Source: Liolophura sinensis
Taxonomy: Eukaryota > Mollusca > Polyplacophora > Chitonida > Chitonidae
Length of the DNA stretch: 64,000 nt
Assembly (NCBI RefSeq): GCF_032854445.1
Contig: NC_088295.1
Coordinates: 15,861,385 to 15,925,384, forward strand
Direction: 5' to 3'
Shown: positions 1 through 14,067 of the stretch, in pieces
Layout: every line of letters begins with the position of its first letter
Position numbering within the stretch: position 1 is the stretch's first letter
Translations under genes and position numbers: made by a program
The notes under the pieces: generated by a model
Told to the model about the DNA's origin: nothing
The model's database searches: none
What the model saw: only the letters and a program-made list of their open reading frames with translations

Positions 1-1403
1 AAGGTTTGTCATGGCCAGGGTCGTCCCGTTTTCTCCAGCCCTAAACCTGGCCGCCTAGTCTAAGGGCAACACTCTTAAGTACACGGCGTGAAAAACAAAA
101 CAAATGAAAACATACATTATCCTAGTTCACGCAAAATAATATTAAAAGACAATATTATTTCTGTCACGAACTTTCTTAATTTATGCACAAAAGTAGATAG
201 CCATACAGTCGCATCGGCGAGAGATACTGCTGATGTGCTGAATACAGTATCCGAAGAGATCAGACAACCTGTTTGCCAATTTTGTTTTCCTGGGATATTA
301 CACGAGCGGTGAGCAAGTCCACAGACAATCACAGCTGAAAGGAGGCGGGTCAAAAGCCTTAATATAATCATTACGTTAGAGAGTTAGCCTCATAAAGCAG
401 ATGTGCTGAGAGCAGCAGATCGGGGCGAAGGGAATTGTGAAGTGGATGGACAGCACGAGCGGTATCTTCATTGTGCGCTGGTCGAACAAGTCTCGGGAGT
501 TTCCGAAGGTTCACTTGAACGACCTGCCGGTTAATTGAACGTCTCCATTAGGCCGTACCGACTTTGAGAATCAATTTGTCTCATATCATCTGCCCAGTTA
601 CTGTGGCCACTTCATTGTGACGGACAGATGATCAGTATCTGAGGAAAGTTATGTGATATAAGACAAGATAAGGAGGTTTGGCTACCGCAAGCGCATTGTG
701 GAACCGTTGGGAGGCTGGGTGAAGGGGGGTCGGGTGGGGGTGGGGTGATTGAAAGGAGGGGGAGGGGGGTGATGCTAGGTTCTGTTCTCTCGACAGGAGT
801 TAGCCTTCATTATCTTAGCCCCCCTCACAATGTAACATGTTCACCGACGGAGTACTGGCCTGGGACAGTGTTAGTCAGGCGAAGACAGGAGCGGGTGGGG
901 TGGGGTGGGTGATACGGGGTGATGTAAAGGGACTGGAGATGCGCCAGCGGATATGTAAATCATATCATAAATTGACATCAAAAGATAAAGGTTATCATGC
1001 GCCTGTCTTTTAATTCCACGACGTGTGTCGATCGAGGAGTCGCTTATTCAATTTATAAATTTCCGGGACAAGAAAACTAATTTGCTTTTTCTTGGACGTA
1101 ATTAGAGTTATTTGCTTGACCCGGGAAATCGAGATATCAAACCCGTGGCTGGAAACAAACTTCGCTGCTTTGCATTAACCCATGCTTCCCTTCACTTTCA
1201 ACAAAATGGTACACAACATTTCAGAACGTTGGAAGAATTTCTACAAACATTTTACAAACATTTTACACTTATATTTATCTGAGTCACCGTCAAACACTAA
1301 ACTAGAGCAGATAATGTCTATAATGTTATGACCCTGTCAGAGAGATTCTACACAAATATTCTCTGTGACATGAAGGCTTCTTCACACAACATAAACAATG
1401 TGG
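1..1403. other. Gene-free left edge with two G-rich tracts
   Basis: No exon was recognised. The two small ORFs at 88-371 overlap on opposite strands and show no domain. Two G-run clusters on the + strand (723-768 and 892-918) each have four or more runs of at least three G and could form G-quadruplexes. The rest looks like unique sequence. Confidence 0.5.
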
Positions 1404-1965
1404 TAGTTACACAATCCATGCATTATACATAATCACAAGATAAATATTATGTATTGTCACACAATGGATGTTACAATCACACGGTGGATATAATAATCAC
1501 ACGATAGTTATTACATTTACACAAAGGTTATTAAAGTGATTAATTAATACAATCACGCAATTTTTCTCCATTGATAATAGGAGCCACCTTGGCTGTGTGT
1601 TAGCGTGCTAGCGCAGCACAATGACCCGGAGCCACTCACCAATTTGGTCGCTATGAGTTCAAGTCCAGCACATGCATGCTGGCATCCTTTCTAGTTGTAC
1701 ATGGGAAGGTTTGCCACCACCTGCGGATGACAAATAGGTTTCCCCTGTGCTCAGACCGGTTTCCTTTCACCATAATGCTGACCGCCGTAAAACACCAATC
1801 AAATAAATAAACAAATACTACCATAAACTGAATATTACGACCACACAATGAACATTGCAATCATACAATAAATATTACAATGACACAGCGGTTATTACAA
1901 TAATTATTACAATCATATACTGTATGGTTTATACCGGAATGGTTATAACAATCACACAGCAGATA
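1404..1965. repeat. Degenerate 20-bp minisatellite, interrupted by a SINE
   Basis: Units of the form CACACRRTGGATATTACAAT recur with exactly 20-bp spacing: CACAC-type starts at 1458, 1478, 1498 and 1518, and again at 1842, 1862 and 1882 on the other side of the SINE at 1582-1816. Outer copies are more diverged. The same phase and unit on both sides show that one array was split by the insertion. Confidence 0.75.
1582..1816 (+). mobile_element. SINE A, old copy (tRNA-like head)
   Basis: This matches the full-length copies at 29599 and 60014 along most of its length: the head TTAGCGTGCTAGCGCAGC, the B-box-like GAGTTCAAGTCC, the CCATAATGCTGACCGCCG block and the CAATCAAATAAATAAAC tail. It is diverged and has lost the block that contains GTGAAATATTCTTGAGTA just before the tail. 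No clear target duplication remains. Confidence 0.85.
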
Positions 1966-2160
1966 GTACGTATATATATGCAAGAATAATATGCATCCAG
2001 AAAAATCCTTCTTGAAATCCAGTAACGTCATTCCCAATATATACGTATAACAAGTCATTGATAATGCATGGGACATAATATATCTGATTTCGTAACATTC
2101 ATTTTTGAAGATATCAAACAGAGTATTATATAAATTACATGCGGAGGTGGCGAACCTTTC

Positions 2161-2252
2161 TCATTTATTTATTTGTTTGCTTACATATTCAAGAATTTTT
2201 CACTTAAACAATGGCGGTCAGTATTTTGGGTGGAGGAGACCGGAGTGCTTAC
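2161..2252 (-). mobile_element. SINE A 3' fragment, diverged
   Basis: Read on the - strand this is the 3' end of SINE A: the ACCGGTCTCC/CACC block, then the ACTGACCGCCATTG and AAGTGAAAAATTCTTGAATA-like stretches and an ATTT-rich tail. It is heavily mutated and 5'-truncated. Confidence 0.65.
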
Positions 2253-2862
2253 TTTGGGTAAACCATCGATCTTTGGTAAGTTACTGACGTAGAGAGATAT
2301 ATGCACACCACACTGATGGAAGATAAGTGATCTTTAACAAAAGTAGGCCTGCGCAAGCAGGCATTCGAGTGTCGTTGACCCCGCATAATTTCAGCTTTTT
2401 ATAGAGCAGGAGAATCAATTTCTGTGTCTACAGTAACATTGGGATATGGTTGTTTTTCGCGTGAATGCCGAGATCATAAAATAAGGATATTTACTGGTGG
2501 CAGCATGCCTAATAGTATATGGTAAAGGACTTTATTTGCATAGTAAGATTAGCAACTGTGTATTTGTATGCAGTTTGTAACCAGGGTCAATGTTTACACT
2601 CAAGGTGTACTATATCAAGGTACTATATAGTGCACGTTTTAGGGAACACTTTTCTATTATATCGAAACATCTAACCTTCCTGTTTCATCGCATTTTATTA
2701 AACGGAATTTTCCACAGCTTTGTGTTCCGGTAATTATCTATATTGAGGCGAAAGATTAAACATAACAGAGGACAGGACACTGTTACATTATGTAAAGCAT
2801 TATCAGATGTTGAAGGAATTCACGTTTATTATTTGTAAAAATAACACATCATGATATATGTC

Positions 2863-2867
2863 AACAT

Positions 2868-2910
<43 letters not shown>

Positions 2911-2915
2911 TTTTA
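2863..2915. repeat. (ATTT)n microsatellite
   Basis: About a dozen ATTT units in a row. The same motif forms the tail of SINE A on the opposite strand, so this could be a relic of a SINE tail, although no SINE body is seen next to it. Confidence 0.9.
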
Positions 2916-4310
2916 AGTCCTATAACGCACAATCTTTAAAACTGTCTTTATATCATAGCCTGACTCTACTTTAACTCGCTTGCATGAATGACATGCTCAC
3001 CTCCCTGCAAATCAATACCTCTGTACTTCGTATGGTCATTGAGACAATCCAAGTGAAGCTCAACTTCCTTCAAAACGCATTTGTGTCTCAAAAACAGCAA
3101 GCAGTGACATCAATTTGTTGTGGACATTTTGCAGGACAAGGTAAATTTGCTCTAGGATTTAATGTAGGTATAGAATAATTCATACGCCAAGAGCGTATAT
3201 TTTACAGTAAGTGACTGACTGTCTTACTCTCAGATTGATGGGAAAACAAGATATTTGCATTGGGAATGGACCACAAAAGGCGCAATATAGTTCTGTCCAG
3301 ATATGACGAATTTGTAGTTTTCTGTCGCAAATGTCTACTAAAAAGTTTTTTTTGAGAGAAGAATCCAAATAGGAAATATTTTTGTTTTAGGGTTGACTGA
3401 GAAAAACAAATTATGACACCTCTCTCATATAATATTACCTCTAAATGGGTGAATGTTGGAAAAGTATGGCTGTTAAAATGGGCAAGTTCGCCATATTGCC
3501 GCCTTGGGATGGGCAATCGGTCAAGTCCTCGCTACCTCAGCCATCGCTCATCCCTCCCTTAAGTGATCTCCCCTGAATAATTGATAAGTACTGGAAACTG
3601 GAAACGAATTAACTTTTTTCGAGTTCCTGTGCGTCTATTTTTTTATTTGTAAAACATATTAGCGCGAATCTCTTGGTGCGCTGTGAAGTTCAGATTAAAG
3701 CCAAGCTCACCGTTTCATTTGATGTTTAACAATTTTCAATTGCTTCTTGTTCAAGATTTTCTTTACGGGCTTGGGTTTTTACAGTCGGCCGGCAAAGAAT
3801 GTTTAGTTATATAACAACTGCCAGGGCAGCAGCAAAGAAATCTCACGGTGTTTAGATGAGAATTTTAATGGTTAGCTGGTGAATATTTATTTCAGCTATC
3901 TCGTGTACTTCAAAGCTATGCAATGAGCATCGGTGTTGGGCATTAGTTGGTCTTAACACTAAACTCGCTTTGCCGGAGGCGCGGACCTTTGTGAAGACAT
4001 CGTCGTGTCAGCGTGACAGATGAAGCCTGAGAGATGGTGGTGCTGATAATGAGCTGCCATTTACCTAACGGCAATCTGTGAGGGGAGAAAACAGAGATTA
4101 CCCGGAGACGTTGGTGACAAGACACCTGTAGACAGGTGGACCAGGCGGGTGGTCAAATGGTCAGCACTGCCCCCAGCCTGACCAGGTGATTAATTCTGCT
4201 TAACAATTACCCCATTTCACAATATCTCACGGACACTCTTCACCTACCGGTTGGTGACGCATGGGCTATTAGCCCGAATAGTATATTGATATACACGAAG
4301 AAGTTTAGAT

Positions 4311-4365
4311 TTATTTATATATTTAGCTGATTGGTGTTTTACGCCGTAATCAAAAATAACTTAAG
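4311..4365 (-). mobile_element. SINE A 3'-tail fragment
   Basis: TGATTGGTGTTTTACGCCGT at 4328-4347 is the reverse complement of the SINE A tail, here preceded by an ATTT-rich stretch. Only about 50 bp survive. Confidence 0.65.
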
Positions 4366-6399
4366 ATATACCACTCCAACTAAATACCGCATTACCCCAA
4401 TAAACATGTGCCTTAATAGTGGTCATAGGCCTTACATATTAGTCAGGTCAAAGTTTTACTAAACCGGCTTCCCCATCAAACAGGAATTTGTATACCAGCA
4501 GACAACCATAATGGACGTTCCAGGACAATAATCGCTAGAAAAATTTTCAAAAACAACGTTCAAAAGAAAGACACCACCAAAGAACCAAAAAGTATAACAA
4601 TTAGGACGGATTCATGAATCAACGTATGTATCTCAGTTCTGCTTTGATTGCAAAGAAAATGTCCATATACTAAACTTGGTGGTATTTATCAAGATGATGC
4701 AGTTATCGCCCTTAGCCCCAGATTAAACAGTGTTAAACACATCTATACAGGAGAGCACTAACTGTAAATTCTGAACATTGCGTCCAAACGCAGAAAAGAT
4801 GGAATACTCTTGCCACGCTAGTTATGCATGCAGTAATGACTTGTGACGTTGGCTGTAATCGTCACAGAACACACGGGAATCTAGCAAATGCTGTGAGGCG
4901 AAATACGTAGGCCTTTGAGTAACTAGACCAGTGATGCCTAATAAATTGCCAATAACATCACCGCATTTTTTTCACCTAATTCTGTTTAAGGCATACTTTT
5001 TTAAGCATTTACATGAACAGTTATAGTGTAAAACCCTAACTGAGCTTAATTGGCAAGAGGCCGTTTTTCACCCGGTTACGTGTGATCACTTGCCAGATAT
5101 CAAACTGTCGTCATTGCTCTGGTTTTACTGTACGTCTTTAATTATATTATATATTCACCTTACAGCATTCTCGTCTTATCAGCAGGATCATTTCCGAAAT
5201 TAGTCTCGCGATCATATACCCAGGAACGTCTAGTATGCATGGATGACGCCTGGTATACAAATGTCAAGTTGAATCCCACAGTGACCATCTCATCATGTCT
5301 TCACGATGAAGAAGCCTAATATAGTAAATATCAAGACGTTGATGTTACTGGATGTAACACTTAAATGCTTTGATACATGTATGAGCTCAAACTGTGGCCT
5401 CCGTGTTGTTTGAAGACGTATATCCCTGCCAGGGTTTGGTCGCACATGTACAAATGTCTAACGATTAAATGCAGTTGTTGAGGATAAAGACAGCAGCCTG
5501 TACGGCCAACACAGTATTCAACCAGTAATTCCAGAAACTGCTAGAAGTCTGTGTCCTTAACTGGCGAGGAGGAAACTGTTCAACTTTGTATTCTATACAA
5601 ATATATGTCTTACTGGAAAGACTCGAGCTTCTTTATATATTAAGTGGGGAATAAGTATTTCTTTCTGATGAAGGTCCAGTTGAAATTGCCTTATTCTGGG
5701 GAATTTAATTATGGATAATGTTGTTTCATGCAGCTCATGTGTACTTACACATACATTGTTTTCTTCATTTAAGAGTTTAAATAATGAAAAATATGACATT
5801 TCTTTTCAGTTAAGAGTGCAGAGGCTAAATAAAATACCAATTTCTCACAAAACGTTTACGCTAGAGAAGACATCATGCAAACGTCGTACTTGAGATCGGT
5901 GTATGGCTACTGAACTCTGCGCTCTGCTTACCAGGCTGAAATGAACGGTTGTTTGAGCACCTCCCTCTGTTAGCAATCAATCGGGAACAGACCCTTTATG
6001 ACATTCGCCCACTAAACATATCGCACAATAACAGGAAAACAGATTTATCAGGGGCTTCAATTCCACTTAAGAACGTGATGGTACAAGCGAGACAAGCCAA
6101 ATAACCAATCAGAAATCAGATAAAACTTGAGTCAAAAGACGGCGGATGAAGATGTCCCGGGTGTGTTGGGCGGAAGTCATCAACGAGGTATTTGGTCTAG
6201 ATGTAATAAATCCAACACGAGCCCGAGAAAATCAATCGCTGTATATGCAGAGGAGGTCAGTGGACATTAGTATAGAATCGGCCATTTCATTATCTCCTGA
6301 CGAAATGATGGTGTTAGCACCAGGCTGTTGGATCAGCCACTTGCCCCCTCACAGACGCTCTATCCCAAGTATCTCATTAAGATAACTCTCTATCATCCC

Positions 6400-7130
6400 G
6401 TGTCCCGGACGCGGCATATCTTTATTTAAAGAGACCAAGCTGAAATTGCCAGCCAACATCTGTAAGTCGGCCTCATCCGGCAATTTTCTCTCTAATCTCT
6501 GTGAGTTAAAAAACCACCGACCTCCCTCACCCGAAGTTCTTTGAGCGTGATTGGATGATATTTAATCTTCCGTGCCTGGTATATCGAACTGATCTGCTCT
6601 TACACCAATGATCCTCACAAAATTAGAGAGGGTTCTTCCTCCCTAATCCTATTGTAGGACCGAATGTTCAGCGCTAATCCCTATTGAAATCTAAACAGTT
6701 TCTGCCTATTTTCCCCGTGACGGGTGATCAGGAGAAGGATGGCCACTGGCCACCTCTCGCCAGTTCCCACCAATTCATCAGTAGGAGAAACCAGAACGGC
6801 AAGCTGATGTGACAGGCGAAATGGGGAGAGGCCAAGTCAGACAGCGGGACCGGGCTAGCTACAGAGCACAGTTCTAATTAAGGACAAATAGCTGTTATGC
6901 ATGGATTGTGCGAGGAGGATCAGGCCATCAACAATGTTCCGGTCAAACTTCTTGGATGATAATTCATATTTAATTACTCCAACAAGCAGCAGACTTCGCC
7001 AGGCTCGACCGAAATTAGCAATTCCAGAATTGCATAAGCCAGAGGTTTCCGATTTCGCTGTATCTACGTGGCTCATGAATCCTTGATACTAGGTATACAT
7101 CTCCATAGATTCAGCCCAAACTGTCCCTAG
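6400..7130. promoter_or_regulatory. Candidate distal regulatory block
   Basis: A compositionally complex, repeat-free interval about 24 kb upstream of UNCX, GC-richer than its flanks. It includes a POU/octamer-like TTATGCAT (6894-6901) and TAATTA-type cores. ORFs here lie on both strands over the same bases (6855-7086) and have no domain. The regulatory label is a guess from composition. Confidence 0.18.
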
Positions 7131-10100
7131 GCGAGCTGATATCACAGGGGCCATCATGGCGAATGCAGAGACAGTTCACTTAATTACTTTAGTATAGAAT
7201 TTCCTTCAAAACAATTCCTTCGTAATTCTGTTTATGTTTGAAGTGCTCTTGTCTCTGTTGTTTAAAGAAAGTTTTTCTTGCACTTTCTTCATCAGTACTC
7301 AACTCTTTTCAGTTGTATTTTAGGTAAAGCAAAAAAATACATAAAACTTCAAATGTGCCTTTAGTTGTAAATGACTAAATGTCACCGTTTTCAGGTGAAA
7401 GACTGCATAACTGGGAAAGGACTGTATCACATCCCTTCATCATGACGTCAGTGTGGTAAAGTAATGGAATAAGTTCACCACGGATGTCTTTTTGATTTCA
7501 AGTGAAAGTCAACTGACAACTGCTTCTCACTTACTGTACCACTAGGAATGGGTCTTTCTCCGGATGCATACATCTCTAAATCAGGGTAAGGAAATACCAC
7601 TCTGTGCTAGCTTATAAATACCATTATTACAAAGAAAAGTTTATGATAGCGCCGAGATGAAAAGAAGCCAATTAATAAAACTATGCGCTGGAAAATTATA
7701 TTTCAAATCAATTACACAAATAAAATATTAAACTTTAATTACCGGTTTGTGTCCTTCGCTTCCGCTGAGATTGAGCTATGTCATAATTACGACCATGGAT
7801 ATCATGGAGCGACTGGCTGCAATCTGACATGACTTCCTGGCATTGGACCCTAACCTTTCTCGGCAAATTGTTAGTTTTGCATGCATGGAATAACTTTCCA
7901 CTATGAGAAAGTAAGAAGATAGTGCTGGCACTGAGTGAGAAGGCCGTATGATGACATGTTGACGGTAGTCCCCATACCACGCCTGCTTCGCAGGGCACGT
8001 CTGACTCGACTCCCTGTCGCAAGTTACCACCAATGTTATTAATCGAAATCGTTTCATTTCTCTCCTTAAACAATCGAATTTGTTATGAATAACCACAGCG
8101 TTTAAATGTTCACAATTTCCTCCCCATCAACGAGAAGCCCTAATTATGGGGAAGGATGGTTAATAGATTACTGGGTAGCGTGTTCATGCGGCCTGTGAGC
8201 AGGGTTTCTCAGCCACTGGGCAATCTCACAACCCTCAACAAAGCATGAGCAGTTTGTACAGCTTAGAGTTTGTGCGGCCTAGAGAAAGTTCCATGGCTGT
8301 GGCTTCTTGAGCTCTATACAGTAGTAAGTTATATGACTATATGCCTACAAAAACGCATCATAATTTGATCCTTAATTCATAGGTGCAGTATATATAGTTA
8401 TGCGCAAACTACGTTTGTCTCATGCCTTCAACAAGGCTGTGGTCGGTACATATAGCATGTGCTACTTTACCAATTATAAATGCACATAGTAAGCTACTGA
8501 CAGGTACGCTGTCCTCAGGTAGTAGCTGATATCCTCGCCAATGTCCCTTGTAATTGACACCCTCCATCCAACCTCCAATTACTACCCTTGCTTACGTGCA
8601 GTGAGCACCGACTGAACCCCGCCTGGAATTCTCTGGGCCACAGTGACTTCTGCTTATTTAATCTGGTTATCCAGTGATTTATAGAGAACGGGTCACCGCA
8701 GGTCACATGGTATAGTTAAAGTTTCCACTTAATTGTTTCCGATTGAAATGCTACACAAGTTGTGTCCATTGATAGGGGCGAACTTCTCTCGTGTGCACAC
8801 TCCCCAAACCAAATGCTGCTTACGGTGACAAATACTAACAAATAAGCCAAGTTAATCTAATAGTTGGATTGCATGCGCCTGTAAAATCCGATTATAAAAG
8901 AGATTCATTTTTAGCGGCCGTTGTCATGGATCACGCACGGCAAACTGCACTTTTTTGCTGGTAGAGAGGCTTCACAGAAAATCCTTCAGATAATAGTTTA
9001 CAGTGGACCTCGTTGTAATAGAAGACATTCCCAAGTAAACTAGCTCACTTCAGTTTGGTCCACCCTCTAATCTGTCTTCATTAACAGCTTAGATTGCGAT
9101 GTAATATCGCCAAAATTTTGTTGTCAAATAACTGTAACCGAAGCCGGCGCAGAGCTTTCTAAATCCGGGTGTCTTTTGTGCTTAGAGTTCTTGGGTGTTC
9201 CAAGGGGAAGAGTTGTTAACATAGCAGCTTTAATCAGTTCTGACACCGTGCAATTACTTGTCCTTAAAATGGAAAATCTTCCTCATAAATTCTACCATGG
9301 CAAATAATAACATATTTCATGCAGAAAGCCTTTTAGAAGTGTTCCAGCTCTGGATAATTCAGTGGTGACGACCAATGGTTGTTGAAATGAATGGTTGCTT
9401 GTGACCGTCGGATCGACATTGAACATGACAAACACGCATAAAAAACAATCACTAAATCTGGGTATAATACGTCGATTAGCGCTGTTCCGGGCACAAGGTC
9501 TCCAGTCGATGAGATGTATTATTCTCTAACAAGTATCGGATGACGTCAACATGGCGACGGCTTTTCAGTCACGCCATGCTCGCCACAACCCAGATTTCAT
9601 GGGTGGGCCCCGGCTTGTGGGTTGCCGGATTGGCTCTATACTATCGCAGCAGCTCTATTTTACATTCAATCCACGTTGAATAATTTCAGCAAGTTCATCG
9701 TACACAGGTAAAAGGAAGGACTGAACAGGTGCAGCTAACATCAAAAGCTTGAATCAGACAAGATATGAAAACCAGCTGCTTTACAGTATTTACTCAACAA
9801 CATATCGCAATTTGCCAGTTTCATACGTACTGTATTTTTATGATGTTTTGGGTTGTCTATTAACTGTGTTTTTTCCCATCTAACTGCATTTAAAGGAGAA
9901 CGGTACTGTTTAGGGATACCAACATCTGATGGATAATTGCTATATATGTAGTTGCATGCGCAACTGAAAGTGGTCAATAGATGAATGATCATTTGTTCCT
10001 GAATCGCCTGCATTCAGTCAGCATTTAAATATTGCCAAGCAATCTGAACTTACCAAAGGCAACAGCAACATTTAGCTGTTAAAAACGAACAATTAGTTTT

Positions 10101-10219
10101 ACTCATGACATCTCACAGAGTTTTTTTTGCAGCTTATACGATGAGTGTATGAATAATTATAACGTAATACAGTTCAGATTTAAAACCCTCCATCAACCTT
10201 ACAGACAAGCGTTTCACCG

Positions 10220-10580
10220 CTTTAATTTCAAAACTGTATGTTCTGGGTTACGTATTTGAAAACAGCCAGAGCGTCTTTTTGTTTAATTCCAACACTGGGT
10301 GTTTTGGGGGTTATGTATTTTAAAAGAGTGAGAAAATATTTATGTTTAATTCCAGCATATAGGGTTAGACCCTATATATTTCAAAAGGTTGATACGTCTT
10401 TTTTGCATATATTCCAGTAGATGCATGGTGTTTTGTAGGTTGTATATTTCAAAAGGGTAGTACATCTATTTGCTTAATTCAATCACAGAGTGTTTTGCAT
10501 GTTATATATTTAAAAACAGCTATACATCTTTGTGCCATTTTCCAGCACGAGTAAAGACTTTTGTAAGCTATATATGAGTG
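10220..10580. repeat. Degenerate tandem repeat, about 60-69 bp unit
   Basis: Five to six diverged copies of a unit with GTTATRTATTTCAAAA, then a T-rich part, TTTAATTCCAGCA and a GTGTTTTG segment. Starts of the TATATTT core fall near 10248, 10311, 10372, 10441, 10501 and 10566. The 60-residue ORF at 10238 is repeat-derived. Confidence 0.65.
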
Positions 10581-11390
10581 TGTAATATGGAACTGTAATG
10601 GGAATATTGGCTCAGATGATCAGCAGGCTTCTGCAGAGGCTCAGACACACTCTTCATGAATGAGGATTCCCAAACCAGATCAAGGTCATTTCAGCCTGAC
10701 CCTTCTGATTTTAAATAGCTGTGTTATTTTGGCGGCTGGATTCCAAATTGATGAAAGGCGCTCTGAGATCTAATGGATTTCGCCTGACTGGGTCATTTAC
10801 AGGAGGAAGAAGAAGTAAAAGAACATGTCCACTGGTTTCTATTGTAATTGGAAGTGATGGCAGGAAATGAAATATAGAATATGCTTGGCTGGCATTGTCT
10901 GTTGGCATTACGCTATTGTCCAACCGTCTGTCCGGAGCTATTCCAAGGCCCGACAGACGGCAGGTCAATAACACAAACTATCTGCAGTCCGCTTAATAAC
11001 TTTCCCGCTATTTTCCTCCATGCTGGACAACCTGACCCAAGGGGAACCCACCGCGACGTAGCCGTTTTTATGGACTTCCGTAATAGGACAACAAATTAGA
11101 GACGTCGTCTTGTGATGTCAATGAGGAACGGAGGATGGGAAAAGGAAATCCTTATTCACTGGCACTTAATTTTAGCTGGTCATATGTGAATCACTGATAA
11201 AGCTTTGGCCAAAGAACACGTATATACAACGGTTTTCCCTTTACTTCCATATACGTGGTTCTGTTACTGTTATTTTAGAAGTATTATCTCAGACGAAATT
11301 AATGTTTCTACAACCAAATCATGCTTTGCATCTCTTGTGATAGATTTCTTTATGTATGTAAACATTCTTGGGTTATATGTCGTGATTTAC

Positions 11391-11580
11391 AATTTTTCAG
11401 TCATATGACGACGAGGAGTCATCAGGTGTATGTATATATACTGTGTCTTCTTGTAGCAGGTAGAGTCCATGTCGCCGAAGAGCTGCCTCCACTTAAGTAT
11501 GGCGCAGACATGACACCCCACCCAGTCATATTGCATTCTAGTGACACCAGGGACACATGGTTTCCTAGCTCTAACCTTTC
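11391..11580 (-). mobile_element. SINE B fragment, diverged
   Basis: The stretch beginning CAATTTTTCAGTCATATGAC at 11391 is the same family as the element at 21789-22115: it shares GTCATATGACGACGAGGA, the CTTCTTGTAGCAGG-like segment and scattered downstream matches. It lacks the CACT-rich tail and the far end. Two overlapping short ORFs here (from 11205 and 11321) are not genes. Confidence 0.6.
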
Positions 11581-12649
11581 AGTGCCGACGAGATGAACAT
11601 ATAGATATATTGCATATATTTAAGCAAGATTCCAATAGTACATAGCATTTTTTGAGTTACTTGTATACAGGCATAATACTGTAAGCAAGTATTTCGTCTT
11701 TGAACAAAATACGCACGAAAGAAGATGAACTAGGGATTTTCATTTCTTTCCTTAACCGACATTCTCATGTGGGTTTTTTGTTCACGATTAACGTTGACCA
11801 TTTTATCTTGTAAACAATGAGACAATAATTAGAGTGATACCCGTGCTCCCATATCATTAATCAGAGCCAGACTGACACTAAATAGCGCAGTTTTCCCACG
11901 TCAATATTTCACATAATGACAAAGGCCAGAGGACAATAATCAAAATCCGTTCCAATGAAGTAGAACACGTTACAACAGAAGCAATATCAAATAACTATAC
12001 ATCAAATTATTTCCGATAACTCTAAAAGAGAAACAACGTAGAGCTATTCACCAGAAAAATATCCCTTTTTTGTGTCATTCCCAGAATGTCTCAATTACCA
12101 TCCAGGAAAAAATATGTGGAAAGCACTGCTTTTGTCGAAGTTATAATTGTACATTAAAAACATTTAGATTCCAGGTTAATTTGCAAATAAACAAGGGCGG
12201 TGACCACGACTGAACATTACAGAAGAAGAAACAGTACTCTTGATTAAGTGGAAACCGATGTGTTATACATAACCATTAAAACGACAATACAGAATTTACC
12301 AACAAAGATATATTAATGAGTCATGAGTTCTACCCTAGGGGAAATATTGTCATATCCATCCACTATGTGTCATATTCCGTAGCCCCAGAGTATAAAACGG
12401 TTTAGTCTTCGAGTCATATACACACACCGTGAGAAATTTATTCTGTTTCCGTCTTCTGTCTAGGTCCCTCGGCAATAAATCGTTACTTTTGCCATGGGGT
12501 TGTTAACGTGAATAGAAAATTATTAAAACGAATTATCATGGTGTGTAAACTGATACACGCTTGAGATTATTCATTTTATTTTAAAGTTTAAATTCTCTTT
12601 CATGTTTGAGAGTTCCTAGTTTAAAATACGTCATAACTTTAATATTGTG

Positions 12650-12651
<2 letters not shown>

Positions 12652-12743
<92 letters not shown>
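12652..12743. repeat. (TA)n microsatellite
   Basis: About 46 uninterrupted TA units. An ORF across it reads as alternating Ile-Tyr and is an artefact of the repeat. A sequence like this can extrude as a cruciform and often varies in length. Confidence 0.97.
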
Positions 12744-12746
<3 letters not shown>

Positions 12747-14067
12747 TACATGTATGTAGCGGATAATCAAATCGCAATACCTCATTCAGTGTCTATATGG
12801 ATGTTGCAGCTGTGTATAGGTCTCAATGAGCGCGTTTTAGGACCTGGCTAAGTTTCTTATTCACATATATTTATGCATATGATGTTTCATACACTATGCT
12901 TCAAAACGATGAACGGATATCATTAGAGCAAATTTATTACAATGAATAAACAAAAATTTTCATTTAAGAAATAAAGTACCTAATTTTCTGGACAAAACAA
13001 GAAATTCATATCTGTTATGGTAAAATAATACAATCTAATAATCGTCACTTTTAAAAAACTAAACGAATTCCACTAAGCTGAATTTTATTTTCTCTTTACA
13101 ACAAACAATCAGCAGATGGCTAATTTGCCTTATCCAAACCGCCCAAGGAAATTGTCATACGTTGCTGACTGCGCTGCGCACAGGAATGCGGACAGTAAAT
13201 AAGCAATTAAAATTAACTGCAATTTTATGAAATGATTCAAACGTTGACTTTCAATAGTCTCCGTATGCTTTTAAAAATTAAATTGGAGGCTTACTTAGAT
13301 TGACGGCAGATCAAGCCCATTCTGCAAACACTTGGAGATTTTCTCACGGTGTCCAGGCAAAAAAATAAAAGTGAAAGAAAACAAATCACCTTAAAAATGT
13401 TTGCGCTTTAACGCTTGATGTACGTTTCTTTCAACAGGTGTAATAAGATGAAGGTAGATGCTTATGACTGTTTAATTGGCTCTTTGTTTGTACACATCAG
13501 GCTGACATTTAGCATACTGTGATGTCTGTACGATATCTGCTGACAAATTGATTCTCCTAATACACGAATGATTATCGTGTATATGATGTAAAGTGTAGAT
13601 AGTATATGACGGTTAGATACGCCATCTATATAGATGAGACGATTGACAGACTGATGGCTTTCAGTTAAAAATCCGATAGCAAATCGATTCTTCTTTTTGT
13701 CAGTAATTTTCTGACGGTTAGTTTTTCATCTATTTCTGTACACGTTTTCTTTTTTTCGTTTATTTAAGATTTTTTAGAAAAAAATATGCACCACGAGATT
13801 TAATTAATAAATAATCCAACATTATGCAAAGAATAAAATGACCTACCTCGCCTACGTCTGCATCCACTGTGTGAATACTACCACACGAGATCAAGTTTCC
13901 ACTGCAAGTGTCAGCACTTAATTAGTGGACATGTGATAAACTTCAAATACACAGTATACTGAGATCAACATTTAAAACTGAATTCAAAGCTGAATACTGT
14001 TTCCGTCACATGCTGCAACGCTACCAGTTCCGGTACAAAGTTAAGTTTCATAACCTGAAAACAAGCT

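Larger units (their letters stand above)
1966..10219. other. Gene-free interval, mostly unique AT-rich DNA
   Basis: No exon, RNA gene or complete mobile element was recognised apart from the SINE fragments and (ATTT)n listed separately. All ORFs are under 115 codons, often overlap one another on opposite strands (for example 7735-8096 in two frames), and show no domain. One block (6400-7130) stands out by composition. Confidence 0.5.
10581..14067. other. Gene-free AT-rich interval
   Basis: Beyond the SINE B fragment and the TA microsatellite I see no feature. Sequence around 10600-11120 is somewhat GC-richer, with overlapping ORFs on both strands (10711-11099) lacking domains. Confidence 0.45.

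Noticed and set aside
12606-12851. 81-residue ORF with an Ile-Tyr run
   Set aside because: Produced by the TA microsatellite.
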